From positions 1 through 64,000 of the forward strand of contig CALAJQ010000021.1 in assembly GCA_937922785.1 (NCBI GenBank): a stretch of 64,000 bases of DNA, given 5' to 3'. The stretch comes from an uncultured Acidimicrobiales bacterium. Lineage in GTDB: Bacteria; Actinomycetota; Acidimicrobiia; Acidimicrobiales; SZUA-35. Made by a program: the position numbers and the translations under genes. The notes beneath the pieces were generated by a model that was not told where the DNA came from, searched no databases, and saw only the letters and a program-made list of their open reading frames with translations. Of the stretch, positions 9,464 to 17,583 are shown piece by piece (position 1 is the first letter of the stretch; the number at the start of each line of letters is the position of its first letter).

Positions 9464-9601
9464 TTACTGCTTAGCTTGAGCGTCGAAGATTTCGCGTAGT
9501 GGTACGCGAGTTACTTCTCGCCTTTCACCATTGCTCTTCACTAATATGGTCTTGGCAGGCTTCGAGGACGAGACCTGCGGTCGATCAGAATTGTTCTGCA
9601 T
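9464..9601 (-). CDS. Small peptide, 45 residues, upstream of the serine protease
   Basis: The ATG at 9601 is preceded by a strong ribosome binding site (AAAGGAGT, four bases before the start), far better than the longer alternative start at 9649. The product is hydrophilic and basic (begins MQNNSDRPQVSSSKPAK, contains GERREVTRVPL, ends FDAQAKQ) with no cysteine, no signal peptide and several Lys/Arg positions that a trypsin-like enzyme could cut. Function unknown; substrate, inhibitor or modified-peptide precursor linked to the downstream protease are all speculative. Confidence 0.55.
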   Translation of the reverse strand: MQNNSDRPQVSSSKPAKTILVKSNGERREVTRVPLREIFDAQAKQ

Positions 9602-9690
9602 GAGGACTCCTTTCGCTGCGAGGGCTTGCCGGGAGTATAAGACTATCACTAGTCCTTACGCAATCCTATTCGGCAATACGTAACTCAAAC

Positions 9691-9944
9691 TTAAGTGATT
9701 CTTCCAACGGATGGGTCGATATCTACGACTAAGTCTGTGCTGGTTGCAACAGTAATGGCTCGAAGGGCTGGGCAGCCAGTTGCAAAGGGCGAAATCCGGA
9801 GGGAGCGAGTCGGTCGAATCTTCGCTGACCACCGTTGAGTGTCTGCGAGTGATTCCCTACAAAACAACGCAGTCGAAGGTCGCCAGAGTACCCAAGCTTG
9901 TCGCGGTTCGGGTACGCAACTACACCAGCGGACCCACAATACAA
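9691..9944 (-). pseudogene. Unrecognised short frame(s), possibly one frameshifted gene
   Basis: Two overlapping minus-strand frames share this stretch. The frame from 9944 reads VVAYPNRDKLGYSGDLRLRC and has plausible composition early; the other frame becomes more protein-like toward its end (ATSTDLVVDIDPSVGRIT, stop at 9691). One small gene broken by a frameshift would explain both, but I recognise no family and neither frame has a clear ribosome binding site. Confidence 0.25.
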
Positions 9945-9982
9945 ATCCTTAGACTTTAAGATTCCAGCAGAGACCCCTTGAA

Positions 9983-10111
9983 CTATGTGGGTGCGTTCGC
10001 AATGCGAACGATGTTGATGAGCGACACGTTTCGCTCACCTCTTTCGACTGACGGGACGTAGGTTGGACCAAGACCAGAGATTTGGGCAAGCTTCTCTCGA
10101 GAGAGGCGCAT
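9983..10111 (-). CDS. Short XRE-type helix-turn-helix protein, probably a fragment
   Basis: 42 residues from the ATG at 10111. Reading starts MRLSREKLAQISGL, continues YVPSVERGERNVSL and ends INIVRIANAPT, the classical core of an XRE/Cro helix-turn-helix (recognition helix plus the RGERNVSL turn). It stops right after the fourth helix, so it is either a minimal regulator or the surviving N-terminal domain of a longer one; upstream in-frame codons run only to 10162 with no better start. In phages and toxin-antitoxin loci such domains bind operators. Lies downstream of the Phd-like gene. Confidence 0.6.
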   Translation of the reverse strand: MRLSREKLAQISGLGPTYVPSVERGERNVSLINIVRIANAPT

Positions 10112-10279
10112 CACTTGCTGCCAACTCCACACGCCGATATTGTCAAACCAACAACTCGCTTAGTGTTAAGTAGCAGATCAGAGACAAGAACAGGCGATGT
10201 TAGGCTACGATCCGACAGTTCTCCAATATTGTCCGAATAGGCGTGTTCGGTCTCTTTCTGTCCGGAGCCAGTCGGGCCT

Positions 10280-10576
10280 CTAGGGACGGTTGGAACGGAC
10301 TTCTTGGACGGACAAGCCGAGCCGGGCACATACCAGTTCGAGGCGTGTACTCGCTGGGGTCCGCTCAACACCCCGGCCGACGTATTGGGCGATAACTTGA
10401 TCGGCTATATCTCGGACAAGCTGCTTGAGCGCATGCAACTCTGACGCAGCAACGACAATGGCTTTGGGTTTAGAAGATGAAGTCACCACTGTTTCAGTCT
10501 GAGCGGTTTCCGCCAACCACGGGACGCCCTTCTGCTCAGCGAGAGACACTGGCACACGAATCATGCTTGAAACCAT
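10280..10576 (-). CDS. Phd/YefM-like antitoxin
   Basis: About 98 residues from the ATG at 10576; TTG at 10582 and ATG at 10564 are alternatives because no ribosome binding site is decisive. The N-terminal half matches the Phd/YefM pattern: VPVSLAEQKGVPWLAETAQ, then TVVTSSSKPKAIVVAASEL, a DNA-binding fold that represses its own operon and neutralises a toxin through its C-terminus. No RelE, Doc or PIN toxin is recognisable on either side, so it looks orphaned or its partner has decayed. Assignment from pattern, not search. Confidence 0.5.
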   Translation of the reverse strand: MVSSMIRVPVSLAEQKGVPWLAETAQTETVVTSSSKPKAIVVAASELHALKQLVRDIADQVIAQYVGRGVERTPASTRLELVCARLGLSVQEVRSNRP

Positions 10577-10778
10577 ACGCAACCATTCGGTGGCCTTCGA
10601 TTCGCGGTTTTGATATCCCCGACAGCCGTAGGTCCGAAGGACTTATACGGTTGGGCGATTCCGTCATCTTTCCGTGGTTGATGGATACTTGTCCGCAATG
10701 GCCCACTCATCGATTGGACCGAAAGATGACCAAGCTATTGAGTCGCTCGAGGCCCGGAGCTACTGAGATACTGCGCTG

Positions 10779-11586
10779 GTGAATCAAGATGCGGTGCCAG
10801 AGTCAGCTTCGACAGCAATTCCCAGGGGCTATACGCGCAATCACGATCGCAGCCCCACAGTCATCCCATTTGACTTCGGCGCAGTCGTGGACGATGTCCA
10901 CCCTTCGAATCTCGAGGCCTTTGACATCGGCGACTACACCTTCGGTCCAGCGGAGGCATCTGAAGTTGATCGACTGCAACCCATGCTTCAGAACTACATG
11001 AGTGATTCGGGCCGAAATCGATTCCCGCTAGCTCAGATGATGGTAGGGGACGAGAATGGCGTGAGCCGAGACGTGGATCGGAGTGAATGGCGGTTCTGCG
11101 TCGTTCGACCGAAATCGGCAAACTCCATTCCCGCGTACAAAATCGAGCAGGCATTACGCATCTCAGATGCTGACCAAATGGTCCCCCATGGTGGACCGAC
11201 ACACGGCACCGTGCATTCGTTCAGCCGTTGATAACACGTATTACTGACATCCAATTGCCCTTCCATCGCGAGCGTTTCGAGCCTGCACGCGTCCAGAGCG
11301 CCGTCCAAGCCCGAACGAGCTTCGACGACGACAAATTCCCGGCAATATTGGCTTCGGTCGACCGGTTCATGGAGCTAGACGCATCAAGAAGCTCTACGCT
11401 TTGCGCAGCGCAATCGCCCATCGGCGCGACGCCAAAAAAGCCAAGGCTGACCTGGAAGCGGTTCTTCCGGCTCTTCCACCGTTTGGTACCCACGGAAAGA
11501 TCGATGCTTTTGTAAGGCGTTTTCTCTGCCGGACTCTGGAGCGAGCACTCGTTGAACCGCAACTCGTAACCGACTTGAAGGGCTAG
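10779..11586 (+). pseudogene. Broken gene for an Apea-like HEPN protein
   Basis: Three frames in sequence look like one protein. 10779-11231 (GTG start) ends at TGA; the next frame from 11228 carries LPFHRERFEPARVQSAVQA and RFMELDAS; a third continues KKLYALRSAIAHRRDAKKAK to the stop at 11586. Each step is -1, as expected from two single-base deletions. RSAIAH fits the R-x4-H motif of HEPN ribonucleases, and KLY-LRS-I-H is the usual end of Apea-like HEPN domains. More coding-like sequence upstream (about 10690-10764) ends in a TGA, so the N-terminus may be lost as well. HEPN proteins often act in defence or abortive infection. Confidence 0.5.
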
Positions 11587-11605
11587 CGAGCCGTCGAGGA
11601 TCTCT

Positions 11606-11640
11606 CAGTGGATACCGGCCGACTGGGCCGGCACCCACTG
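11606..11640. repeat. Imperfect hairpin after the HEPN pseudogene
   Basis: CAGTGG (11606-11611) pairs with CCACTG (11635-11640) and CCGGCC (11615-11620) with GGCCGG (11626-11631), a long interrupted stem. No T-run follows on either side, so terminator function is uncertain; it sits between convergent frames. Confidence 0.5.
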
Positions 11641-11710
11641 ATGGCCCCGTGTTGCTAAGCGAGGCCCGAGGTCATGGTCGAAGACTGGCCGCCTGGCAGT
11701 TCTCTAGCTA

Positions 11711-12787
11711 CTACTTGTTGGCGTGGACGCCCCGTTCGTCTTCCATTTGGTCTAGGAACCGGGCGGGTCGAGCGCCCAGATCCAACGCACCTGCCGCTAC
11801 GAGACTGTGATAGGTCGCCTCATCTGGTATCCAGTTCCTGCGTAGTCTTCTGCCGTCCCATCTGACTAGCCAACTAGCAATCGAGGCGTCGCTGTTCTTC
11901 CAACCGACGATGTTTCCAGATATCGATGTGGGCCTTTTGTTGGCGAGGAACACTTCTGGGTTAGTAGTCCGCGACTGACTTGGGCCAGCACAAGATGTAG
12001 TGGAACCCCACTCGAATTTGCCTTGTTTCTCCCAATTGAGAGCGTTGTAGTTGCCCCATTCGGTACCGAAGTGAAGATGTGGTTGAAAATTGCTTCCCCA
12101 GTACTTCTCGATGGCTTTGGAAGGCGCTATGGAACCTAGTTTGAAGTTTTTGTAGACAACATCTCCCTGCCTAAAGACCATTCCCGAGATCGGCGACTTA
12201 AGCGGAACTACGTGTGCATAGGCGACGCGGAACGGTTTGCCATCATTCGAGAAGTGTTCCACGACCACCACCCCTCCACTACCAGCACCCCACAACCGAC
12301 CAACGTGGAGAACCATGCCTGCACCAATTGAATAGACTTTGTCGCCAGCACGAGCTTCCAAGTCAAGGCCGTAGTGCTTGCCGACGCCCTCGACATAATG
12401 GGTGTAGTAATTGCTCGTGTCGACGCCAGCGCAGCTAGTCCCGAGGGCACCGTGGTTGGTGTTCACGCGAAGAGACCGGTCTAGCGGTGGGCGCCAGTGC
12501 TTCGGCCATGCAGCGTCCCGCCGAGCCTCATATGCAGCTGACGGGCTACTTAGCGCACCTATTGGAAACGTAACTGCGGCCATAGTTGCTGCTCCAAGTT
12601 TCATAAAGCGGCGTCGACCGCGGCCAATTGTGTCCGCTTCTGTTCGTCGCGGATCTTCCGAACTCGCTGTGCCGAGATACTCCTTGATTTCGTCGCGCTC
12701 TAGGTAACTATGCGCATCCTCGCACGCCACGAGATCGTTGCCGCTTGATCGGTTGCTTGGGGCGCCATTGCTGGTTCGTTGACTCAT
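11711..12787 (-). CDS. Tat-exported M23 family metallopeptidase
   Basis: 358 residues. A twin-arginine signal, RRRFMKLGAATMAAVTF, starts at residue 58 after an unusually long hydrophilic N-terminal region. The peptidase domain shows HYGLD (His138, Asp142), YAH (His192) and HLHFG (His237, His239), the zinc-binding and catalytic pattern of LytM/M23 endopeptidases that cut peptidoglycan cross-bridges. It should act outside the membrane. Divergent from an ECF-like sigma gene across a 200-base region with a palindrome. Ends in tandem TAG codons. The gene is intact in a decaying island, which suggests selection or recent arrival. Confidence 0.85.
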   Translation of the reverse strand: MSQRTSNGAPSNRSSGNDLVACEDAHSYLERDEIKEYLGTASSEDPRRTEADTIGRGRRRFMKLGAATMAAVTFPIGALSSPSAAYEARRDAAWPKHWRPPLDRSLRVNTNHGALGTSCAGVDTSNYYTHYVEGVGKHYGLDLEARAGDKVYSIGAGMVLHVGRLWGAGSGGVVVVEHFSNDGKPFRVAYAHVVPLKSPISGMVFRQGDVVYKNFKLGSIAPSKAIEKYWGSNFQPHLHFGTEWGNYNALNWEKQGKFEWGSTTSCAGPSQSRTTNPEVFLANKRPTSISGNIVGWKNSDASIASWLVRWDGRRLRRNWIPDEATYHSLVAAGALDLGARPARFLDQMEDERGVHANK

Positions 12788-12870
12788 TGTTCTTCATAAC
12801 CTCTCTGTGTTCCGGCGAAGGACTCTCCCTCGCTGGCTGTTGTTATTGACCTAGGAGAGGACCGCTGACG

Positions 12871-12902
12871 CGCAATTTGGAACAATTTTCGAAAATTGCG
12901 CG
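12871..12902. promoter_or_regulatory. Palindrome in the M23/sigma divergent region
   Basis: GCGCAATTT (12871-12879) and AAATTGCGC (12894-12902) form a perfect 9-bp inverted repeat with a 14-base spacer. A GGAAC, the usual -35 core of ECF promoters, lies inside at 12880-12884. It could be an operator or the promoter of the sigma gene; this is inference. Confidence 0.4.
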
Positions 12903-12987
12903 AGAATGACAACAAGAGGGGTCATATGGTTGTGAGTTGCCGCCGTCCTGAAATTGCTCCCAGAGTTTCTAATGAAAGGGCGTTTGA

Positions 12988-13578
12988 TTGGCTTCGCGCA
13001 GACAGATCAGAAAGTGGCAGCTTGGCCGCAATTTCGATGCTCTTGTGGCCGCTGCAGGCGACGGAAGTGAAGCTGCTGTGATAGCGCTTCTTGAAATGTG
13101 CCGGAACTCCATAGTGAAGACAATTAACCTCAAGTTCAAAGGCAAGGGCGGGATCTGGGCCGCCGACGACGTGGCTAACGAGACTCGCATACGAGTCGCC
13201 AAGGCCTTGTATGCCGGCCAAAGACTTAACAACGCTTGCGCTTGGATGGCGAGTATCGCCCGGAACGAGACGAACCGTTGGGGCCAGAAAGCGAGCCGCG
13301 AAGCAACAAAGGTGTCGATACTGGATCCGAACATCGCCGACCAAACCCACGCCAGCTCTTCTTCTAGTCGGACCTTCGAGCAAGCTATTGTGGCCGAGAT
13401 AGCTGACCGACTTGACCGCGAGGATTGGGAATTGTTTGTAGAGAGGTGGGTCTTGGACCACACCTCGAAAGAGATCGCGGACACGCTTGGAATCCACCCA
13501 GGAACAGTTAACCGCCGTCTCGAGCGAATACGGAAGCAAGCAGAGGGCATCCTGCGTGATCTGGACGGTGAGCTGTGA
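12988..13578 (+). CDS. ECF-like RNA polymerase sigma factor
   Basis: 196 residues from TTG at 12988, chosen because GAAAGGG lies seven bases upstream. Region 2 is seen around DDVANETRIRVAKALYAGQ and AWMASIARNETNRW (residues 52-95); region 4 as a helix-turn-helix in SKEIADTLGIHPGTVNRRLER near the C-terminus. Such factors direct transcription of small regulons in response to envelope signals. The stop overlaps the next start (GTGA), the usual sigma/anti-sigma arrangement. Divergent from the M23 peptidase, a plausible target. Confidence 0.7.
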   Translation: MASRRQIRKWQLGRNFDALVAAAGDGSEAAVIALLEMCRNSIVKTINLKFKGKGGIWAADDVANETRIRVAKALYAGQRLNNACAWMASIARNETNRWGQKASREATKVSILDPNIADQTHASSSSSRTFEQAIVAEIADRLDREDWELFVERWVLDHTSKEIADTLGIHPGTVNRRLERIRKQAEGILRDLDGEL

Positions 13579-14324
13579 CATCGCTAGACAAAATAATGGA
13601 GGCCTACCGGCGAGACATGTGGCCCGAAGGGTGGCAAGAAGACGTCATCAATGCCAAACCGACAGGAAACTCAAGAAAATCGCAAGCGCTGTACTTAGCC
13701 ACGGCGGCGTGCGTTCTAGCCATCATTGGATTGGGCATCGTTCGTACCTTGTCGAATCCGATCACTGTCTATGAAGCCGCGCCCGCCTTCGGCGAAGGCC
13801 CGTCAGTCGCTCTCACCGATTCCTCTGGCGAACCCTCGGACGCTTACTCAATCGAAGTAAGCAGCCGCACAGAAGGCACAGGTGAAGCGTCCTGGAGCAA
13901 CGAGATCGAGGTTGACATTGGACAGTGGTTCGAAATCCGCGTCGCCTTTAACAACAACGGGTCCACAGTGCTCAACAACGTGATCGTTTTGTCGCAGCTT
14001 GCAGCGGAAAGTGGTCCCTGGCTCGAAATGCGCAATGTCCAACTCTTCAGCGCGAACAATCCTGATGGTCGCCAGTACCAGGGCGGAGTGCAGACATCAG
14101 CAACCAGTCGTCAAGTCAACGTCGATATCGGCTCGTACACACCCAGTTCCAATGCGTTTCTAACTTACGAAGCGCGGTTCGCCTCCGAACTCACAGCAGA
14201 TGGGCTCGCTACATGCGGCCGATGGAAGTTCAACATCTATGGATATGCGACACCTAACTCGCTATCTGGCGTAAACGACGGGACCGAAGTGATCCTAAAT
14301 TTCCCGATTGGATGTGACGAATAG
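13575..14324 (+). CDS. Single-pass membrane protein, candidate anti-sigma factor with surface domain
   Basis: 249 residues from GTG, overlapping the sigma stop by four bases. Residues 1-37 are cytoplasmic and short, 38-58 form one membrane helix (ALYLATAACVLAIIGLGIV), and about 190 residues lie outside, with a beta-rich stretch (RVAFNNNGSTVLNNVIVLSQ) like DUF11/CARDB-type repeat domains. The position behind an ECF gene suggests an anti-sigma role, but I see no zinc-finger (ZAS) motif in the short cytoplasmic part. Function otherwise unknown. Confidence 0.6.
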   Translation: MTSLDKIMEAYRRDMWPEGWQEDVINAKPTGNSRKSQALYLATAACVLAIIGLGIVRTLSNPITVYEAAPAFGEGPSVALTDSSGEPSDAYSIEVSSRTEGTGEASWSNEIEVDIGQWFEIRVAFNNNGSTVLNNVIVLSQLAAESGPWLEMRNVQLFSANNPDGRQYQGGVQTSATSRQVNVDIGSYTPSSNAFLTYEARFASELTADGLATCGRWKFNIYGYATPNSLSGVNDGTEVILNFPIGCDE

Positions 14325-14423
14325 GGCGGCGCGTCATCTGCCTCAAGCCGAGTCGCTCCACCTTGGGCGAGCCGACGACTGGGGCGTTGAAAACACGCAA
14401 GGTCGTACATGTGTTCTAGGTAA

Positions 14424-15021
14424 GGTGTTAACACGTCCTCGCTGCAACTCGAAAAGAAGCTTGTTCTATCGAGACCCGAAGACATCGAGCGTTTTGTCCT
14501 CGTTGGAGGAGATCTTGAGTTCCTCCGCGGACTCACCCGTCGAGATCAGCTGCCCTCGCGCACCGAAGTTCCACTAGCAGCCGGCGTCCTGCGAAGACTG
14601 CTGGTTGACAAGGGAGGCGAGTTGCTGATAGAGCGAAATTGCCGGTTGCTGCCAGGCCAGATCTTGGCCCTGTCTAGGCCTTGGCAACTGGTATGAGAAG
14701 CTCCCTGAGACTCGGCGGGAGCAGGCTGGAGAGCTGCCAGATCATGGCTGGGAGTTCCACGGGATAGTTGAGGCTGAGAGGTCGATCGCTGAGGCAAAAG
14801 AGGCTGCTGTTCAGGTTGGCGGCAGAGCTTCTGATGATGCTCATCCTGGTTGCGCGATCGCTAAGTTTCCGAGTGAGCAGGCTCGTGATCAGTGGCTTTG
14901 GCGGCAGAGGTTCGTTCATCGTGATATCTGGATTGCTCGACGGTTGGAGGCGGCTCAGCGGGCGAGGCAGATGAAGGCCGAGGCGGCTTGGCGACCGAGA
15001 CCGATGGTCTTAGCGGCATGA
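14424..15021 (+). pseudogene. Two overlapping decayed frames of an unknown island gene
   Basis: A frame from 14424 to 14696, opening directly after a TAA with no start codon, reads EDIERFVLVGGDLEFLRGLT and ends LPGQILALSRPWQLV. A second frame, one base shifted, is open through the overlap to the TGA at 15019-15021 and reads NWYEKLPETRREQAGEL then IVEAERSIAEAKEAAVQVGG and ends with an Arg/Ala-rich helix. Both have coding-like composition, so a frameshifted gene, or two partial genes, is likely. Family not recognised. Confidence 0.4.
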
Positions 15022-15348
15022 CTTTGAACTCTTTTTGAGAATGGGCGTACCTGTGGCGTGTTTGTGTTGTGATTGGTGTTAGCCGTGTCGCGCCCTCAGA
15101 AATCGCTCTATTTCTCCGTGGTACTCGGTCTTATCCTTGGTAGTAACTCTTTCCAGCTGGACATGAGATGCCCCCCTTCTGTTGATGGAAGTCGAATATT
15201 TGGGTCTTAAAGCCCAATATGTACACGACGCCCGTTCGGATATTCCGAACGGTCGGCTTCAGAAACTGAGACCAGTTTTGGCTCAAAATCGATGTGCCAA
15301 AACTAGTTCAACCCCGGAATCACCGCCGATGTATTAGGTGCCCTAAAT
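15022..15348. other. Non-coding gap in the island
   Basis: No frame on either strand looks coding. It holds one perfect palindrome (15232-15252, listed separately) and otherwise AT-richer sequence than the flanks. Confidence 0.5.
15232..15252. repeat. Perfect 9-bp inverted repeat
   Basis: CCGTTCGGA and TCCGAACGG separated by TAT. Isolated in a non-coding gap; possible operator, recombinase subsite or terminator remnant. No T-run follows. Confidence 0.6.
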
Positions 15349-16067
15349 ATGTTGGGGTCACTTAAGTTACAAGCTGCTGCCCGTGCATCTGTGGCGAGGC
15401 CCTATACCCAAGAAAGCGTCCAAAAACCGATGCGCTGTAATGCTCTCATTGCTTCTAAATCGAGTTTCGGTGGACCTGTACCGGATCGGTTAAACCCCGA
15501 TCTCGCTGCGCTCCTCAAAGAGCACGCTGACCAGCTCGCAGAGTATGACCGGATCCAGCGGGCAGCGTCTGAGAAACGGGCATCAATGCTCGCTGACCAC
15601 AAGGCTGCTGTAGCTCACGCGAAAGCTAATCCTGATGTCCCGTTCCCACCGGATCTCGAAGCGATCTTTGTGCCTACGCTCAACGATCAGCGCCAAGAGG
15701 TATGGCAGCAGGTCGGACGTACTTGCATTGACCGTAGATAGGAGGCCTATGAGATCACCGGTGACGCTCTCGGAGTCCTACTAGCTGGCCTGGATGAGGT
15801 GAGACCATCCAACCTGATGGCAGAGGCTGAGAAGCTGGTCACCTCAATGATCCCGCTGGTCGAGTCGTGCTCGTGGTGGGTGGGAATGGTCGAGCTGTAC
15901 AGGCTGAAAGGCGCTGAGCTGAAACGTCCAGCTATCTGGTATTTCGTCAGAAGCTTCCTGAGCCTCTGGAGCTGGTTGATGTCCTCAGTGACCCTAGGAG
16001 GCTGCTCCGGTTCTACCCTGAGCGGGTTGAGGTTGTGCGGCGGTCTTGGGAGAAAGCGTGGCTGTAG
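15349..16067 (+). pseudogene. Broken unknown gene with an in-frame TAG and one frameshift
   Basis: The frame from 15349 reads a coherent helical protein (DRLNPDLAALLKEHADQLAE, PFPPDLEAIFVPTLNDQRQE) to a TAG at 15739-15741. The same frame continues as EAYEITGDALGVLLAGLDEV and LMAEAEKLVTSMIPLVES without any new start being needed. Near 15930 the coherent reading moves by -1 (SYLVFRQKLPEPLELVDVLS) and ends RSWEKAWL at 16067. One nonsense change and one single-base deletion explain all of it. I do not recognise the family. Confidence 0.5.
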
Positions 16068-16214
16068 CCCGCGTGAAGATCGCGCAGAGATTATTGCGCG
16101 GTTACAAGTTGTTGGTTGGAGAGTTGACTAAGGGCCCCCTTGGTCCTCTCCAACCACACTCGTGATGTAACTGCCTCTTGGCTTTCTTTCGTTTGACTGG
16201 CACTCTTGCGGTTT

Positions 16215-16700
16215 ATGAAAAGAGCGGCGGCAATTCTGGTGTTTGTGATTCTGGCTTCGGCTTGTGGTGAGACCACTGCCGCGCCGGCAAACTCCACAAC
16301 TACAACTACAGAGACGAGCACGAGCACGACTGCCACAACGGCACCTAGTACAACGGTGAAGCCGACTACGACCGAGGCTCCTGCTCCCGAGCCGTATCGG
16401 TCCGATCGCGTAGAAGACTTCGACGAATCTGACTGGAGACTATTTGAGAGCGTGTTTGAGAGCACGGACCGGGGTCTCATCGGAGCGCAGATGGACACCC
16501 TCTGCGACATCATCGATGAGATGACTTACCGTGAGCTGGCCAAACTCGCCGCTGGCGCCGTCCTTGATAACGACGATGACATGGACCTCTACGGGATGCT
16601 AAGTATGTCGGTTCTTCAGAGGTGTCCTACGTCTCCTGCTGCCGTGGAATGGAAGGCAGAAATCGACGAAACCATTCGCAAACTTGAGGATGACGACTAA
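16215..16700 (+). CDS. Small secreted lipoprotein with Thr-rich linker
   Basis: 161 residues from the ATG at 16215 (TTG at 16206 is possible). The N-terminus MKRAAAILVFVILASACGE is a lipoprotein signal with lipobox ASAC. About 45 residues of Thr/Ser/Pro-rich linker follow, then an acidic helical domain of about 95 residues with two cysteines (DTLCDIIDEM and SVLQRCPTSP) that could form a disulphide. Surface-anchored, function unknown. Intact, unlike its upstream neighbour. Confidence 0.7.
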   Translation: MKRAAAILVFVILASACGETTAAPANSTTTTTETSTSTTATTAPSTTVKPTTTEAPAPEPYRSDRVEDFDESDWRLFESVFESTDRGLIGAQMDTLCDIIDEMTYRELAKLAAGAVLDNDDDMDLYGMLSMSVLQRCPTSPAAVEWKAEIDETIRKLEDDD

Positions 16701-17099
16701 TAAAGCAGCCAGATCTCGGCGTCTCCAAGGCTGACGATCTCGCTAGGCGACAGCCAGTAAGTCGACAGTGCAGCAACTGTCAGAGTCAGTTCGGTGCCGT
16801 CCTCATCCTTCACGGTCACAATACCGCCAGTACTGCAGAGCAGCGCTCTGGCTGGCCTTGAGACTGCTCCGATGGTGGCTTATATCAAGACTCTCGCTGA
16901 CGATCTGGTCTCGATCGTGTGTGGATGTAGCTCTTTGGCTGGCATTGCTAGACCCTAGTTTGCGGTGTCCTAGACAGTGTCCAACCAGCCGGTAGCTGGC
17001 CTCTGCGCTCCTCTTGGACAGTTGGGTACCCAGTGTCTAGGGCAGCGTGGAGAACCAGTTTTTAAGCTATTTCAGTCGAGCTTGGAATATTCCATAGCC
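16701..17099. other. Gap with a minus-strand gene fragment
   Basis: On the minus strand, from about 16826 down to 16701, a frame reads VTVKDEDGTELTLTVAALST and ends in SLGDAEIWLLY before a TAG. It looks like the last 40 or so residues of a lost protein; there is no matching upstream part. The rest of the stretch shows no coding signal. Confidence 0.35.
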
Positions 17100-17237
17100 A
17101 TGTTGACAATTAGACATGCACTACTAGCAGCCCTTATCAGCCTCGTTATTTCCCTTGGAGCACATGAGTACGCACCCGCTCTCTTACCTTCCCCAGTGAA
17201 GCTGGAGCGCTCCGCTACTCAAGAATCCTCAGACTGA
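17100..17237 (+). CDS. Small membrane or secreted peptide, 45 residues
   Basis: ATG at 17100, stop at 17235-17237. Begins MLTIRHALLAALISLVISLG, a single hydrophobic helix that could be a membrane anchor or signal peptide, then a short polar tail. No good ribosome binding site is visible, so translation is uncertain. Not recognised. Confidence 0.35.
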   Translation: MLTIRHALLAALISLVISLGAHEYAPALLPSPVKLERSATQESSD

Positions 17238-17308
17238 CAACGTAGGGCTTTAGAGCTGAATGTAAGTGTCCGATACCTGACCATGAGCTGTACAGGGAGC
17301 ACTTTGCC

Positions 17309-17467
17309 ATGGAAGCAGTAAAGAACACACTAGGTGGGCCCACAGCTTTCATTCTTCTTCACGTAGTCGCTGGAGTACTCGCATATGGCGTCCACTTATC
17401 AGGAGCGCCAGCCGTATTCATCTTTCCAGTTTTGGGGATATACATCCATCTTCTAAGCAAACTCTGA
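17309..17467 (+). CDS. Small hydrophobic protein, 52 residues
   Basis: ATG at 17309 with an AGGGAG about ten bases upstream; stop TGA at 17465-17467. Two hydrophobic stretches (TAFILLHVVAGVLAYGVH and APAVFIFPVLGIYIHLL) suggest a two-helix membrane protein. Its place just before a recombinase relic would fit a phage-derived holin-like or accessory protein, but that is speculation. Confidence 0.45.
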   Translation: MEAVKNTLGGPTAFILLHVVAGVLAYGVHLSGAPAVFIFPVLGIYIHLLSKL

Positions 17468-17583
17468 CTACACGAGTGTGTCCAGTCGTTGTCCACAGCT
17501 TGGGTACCCAAAGGTCCAACTAACTTCGTCAACCTAAGACAGAGTTGCAGGCAACCGTGTATCTAGCTAACGCAGTTGGACAT

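Noticed and set aside
10111-10371. 86-codon minus-strand frame beside the HTH fragment
   Set aside because: No start signal, no protein-like pattern; it partly overlaps the Phd-like gene in another frame.
12922-13581. Two long minus-strand frames opposite the sigma gene
   Set aside because: The plus-strand frame carries both sigma regions and a good start; the minus frames look like shadows.
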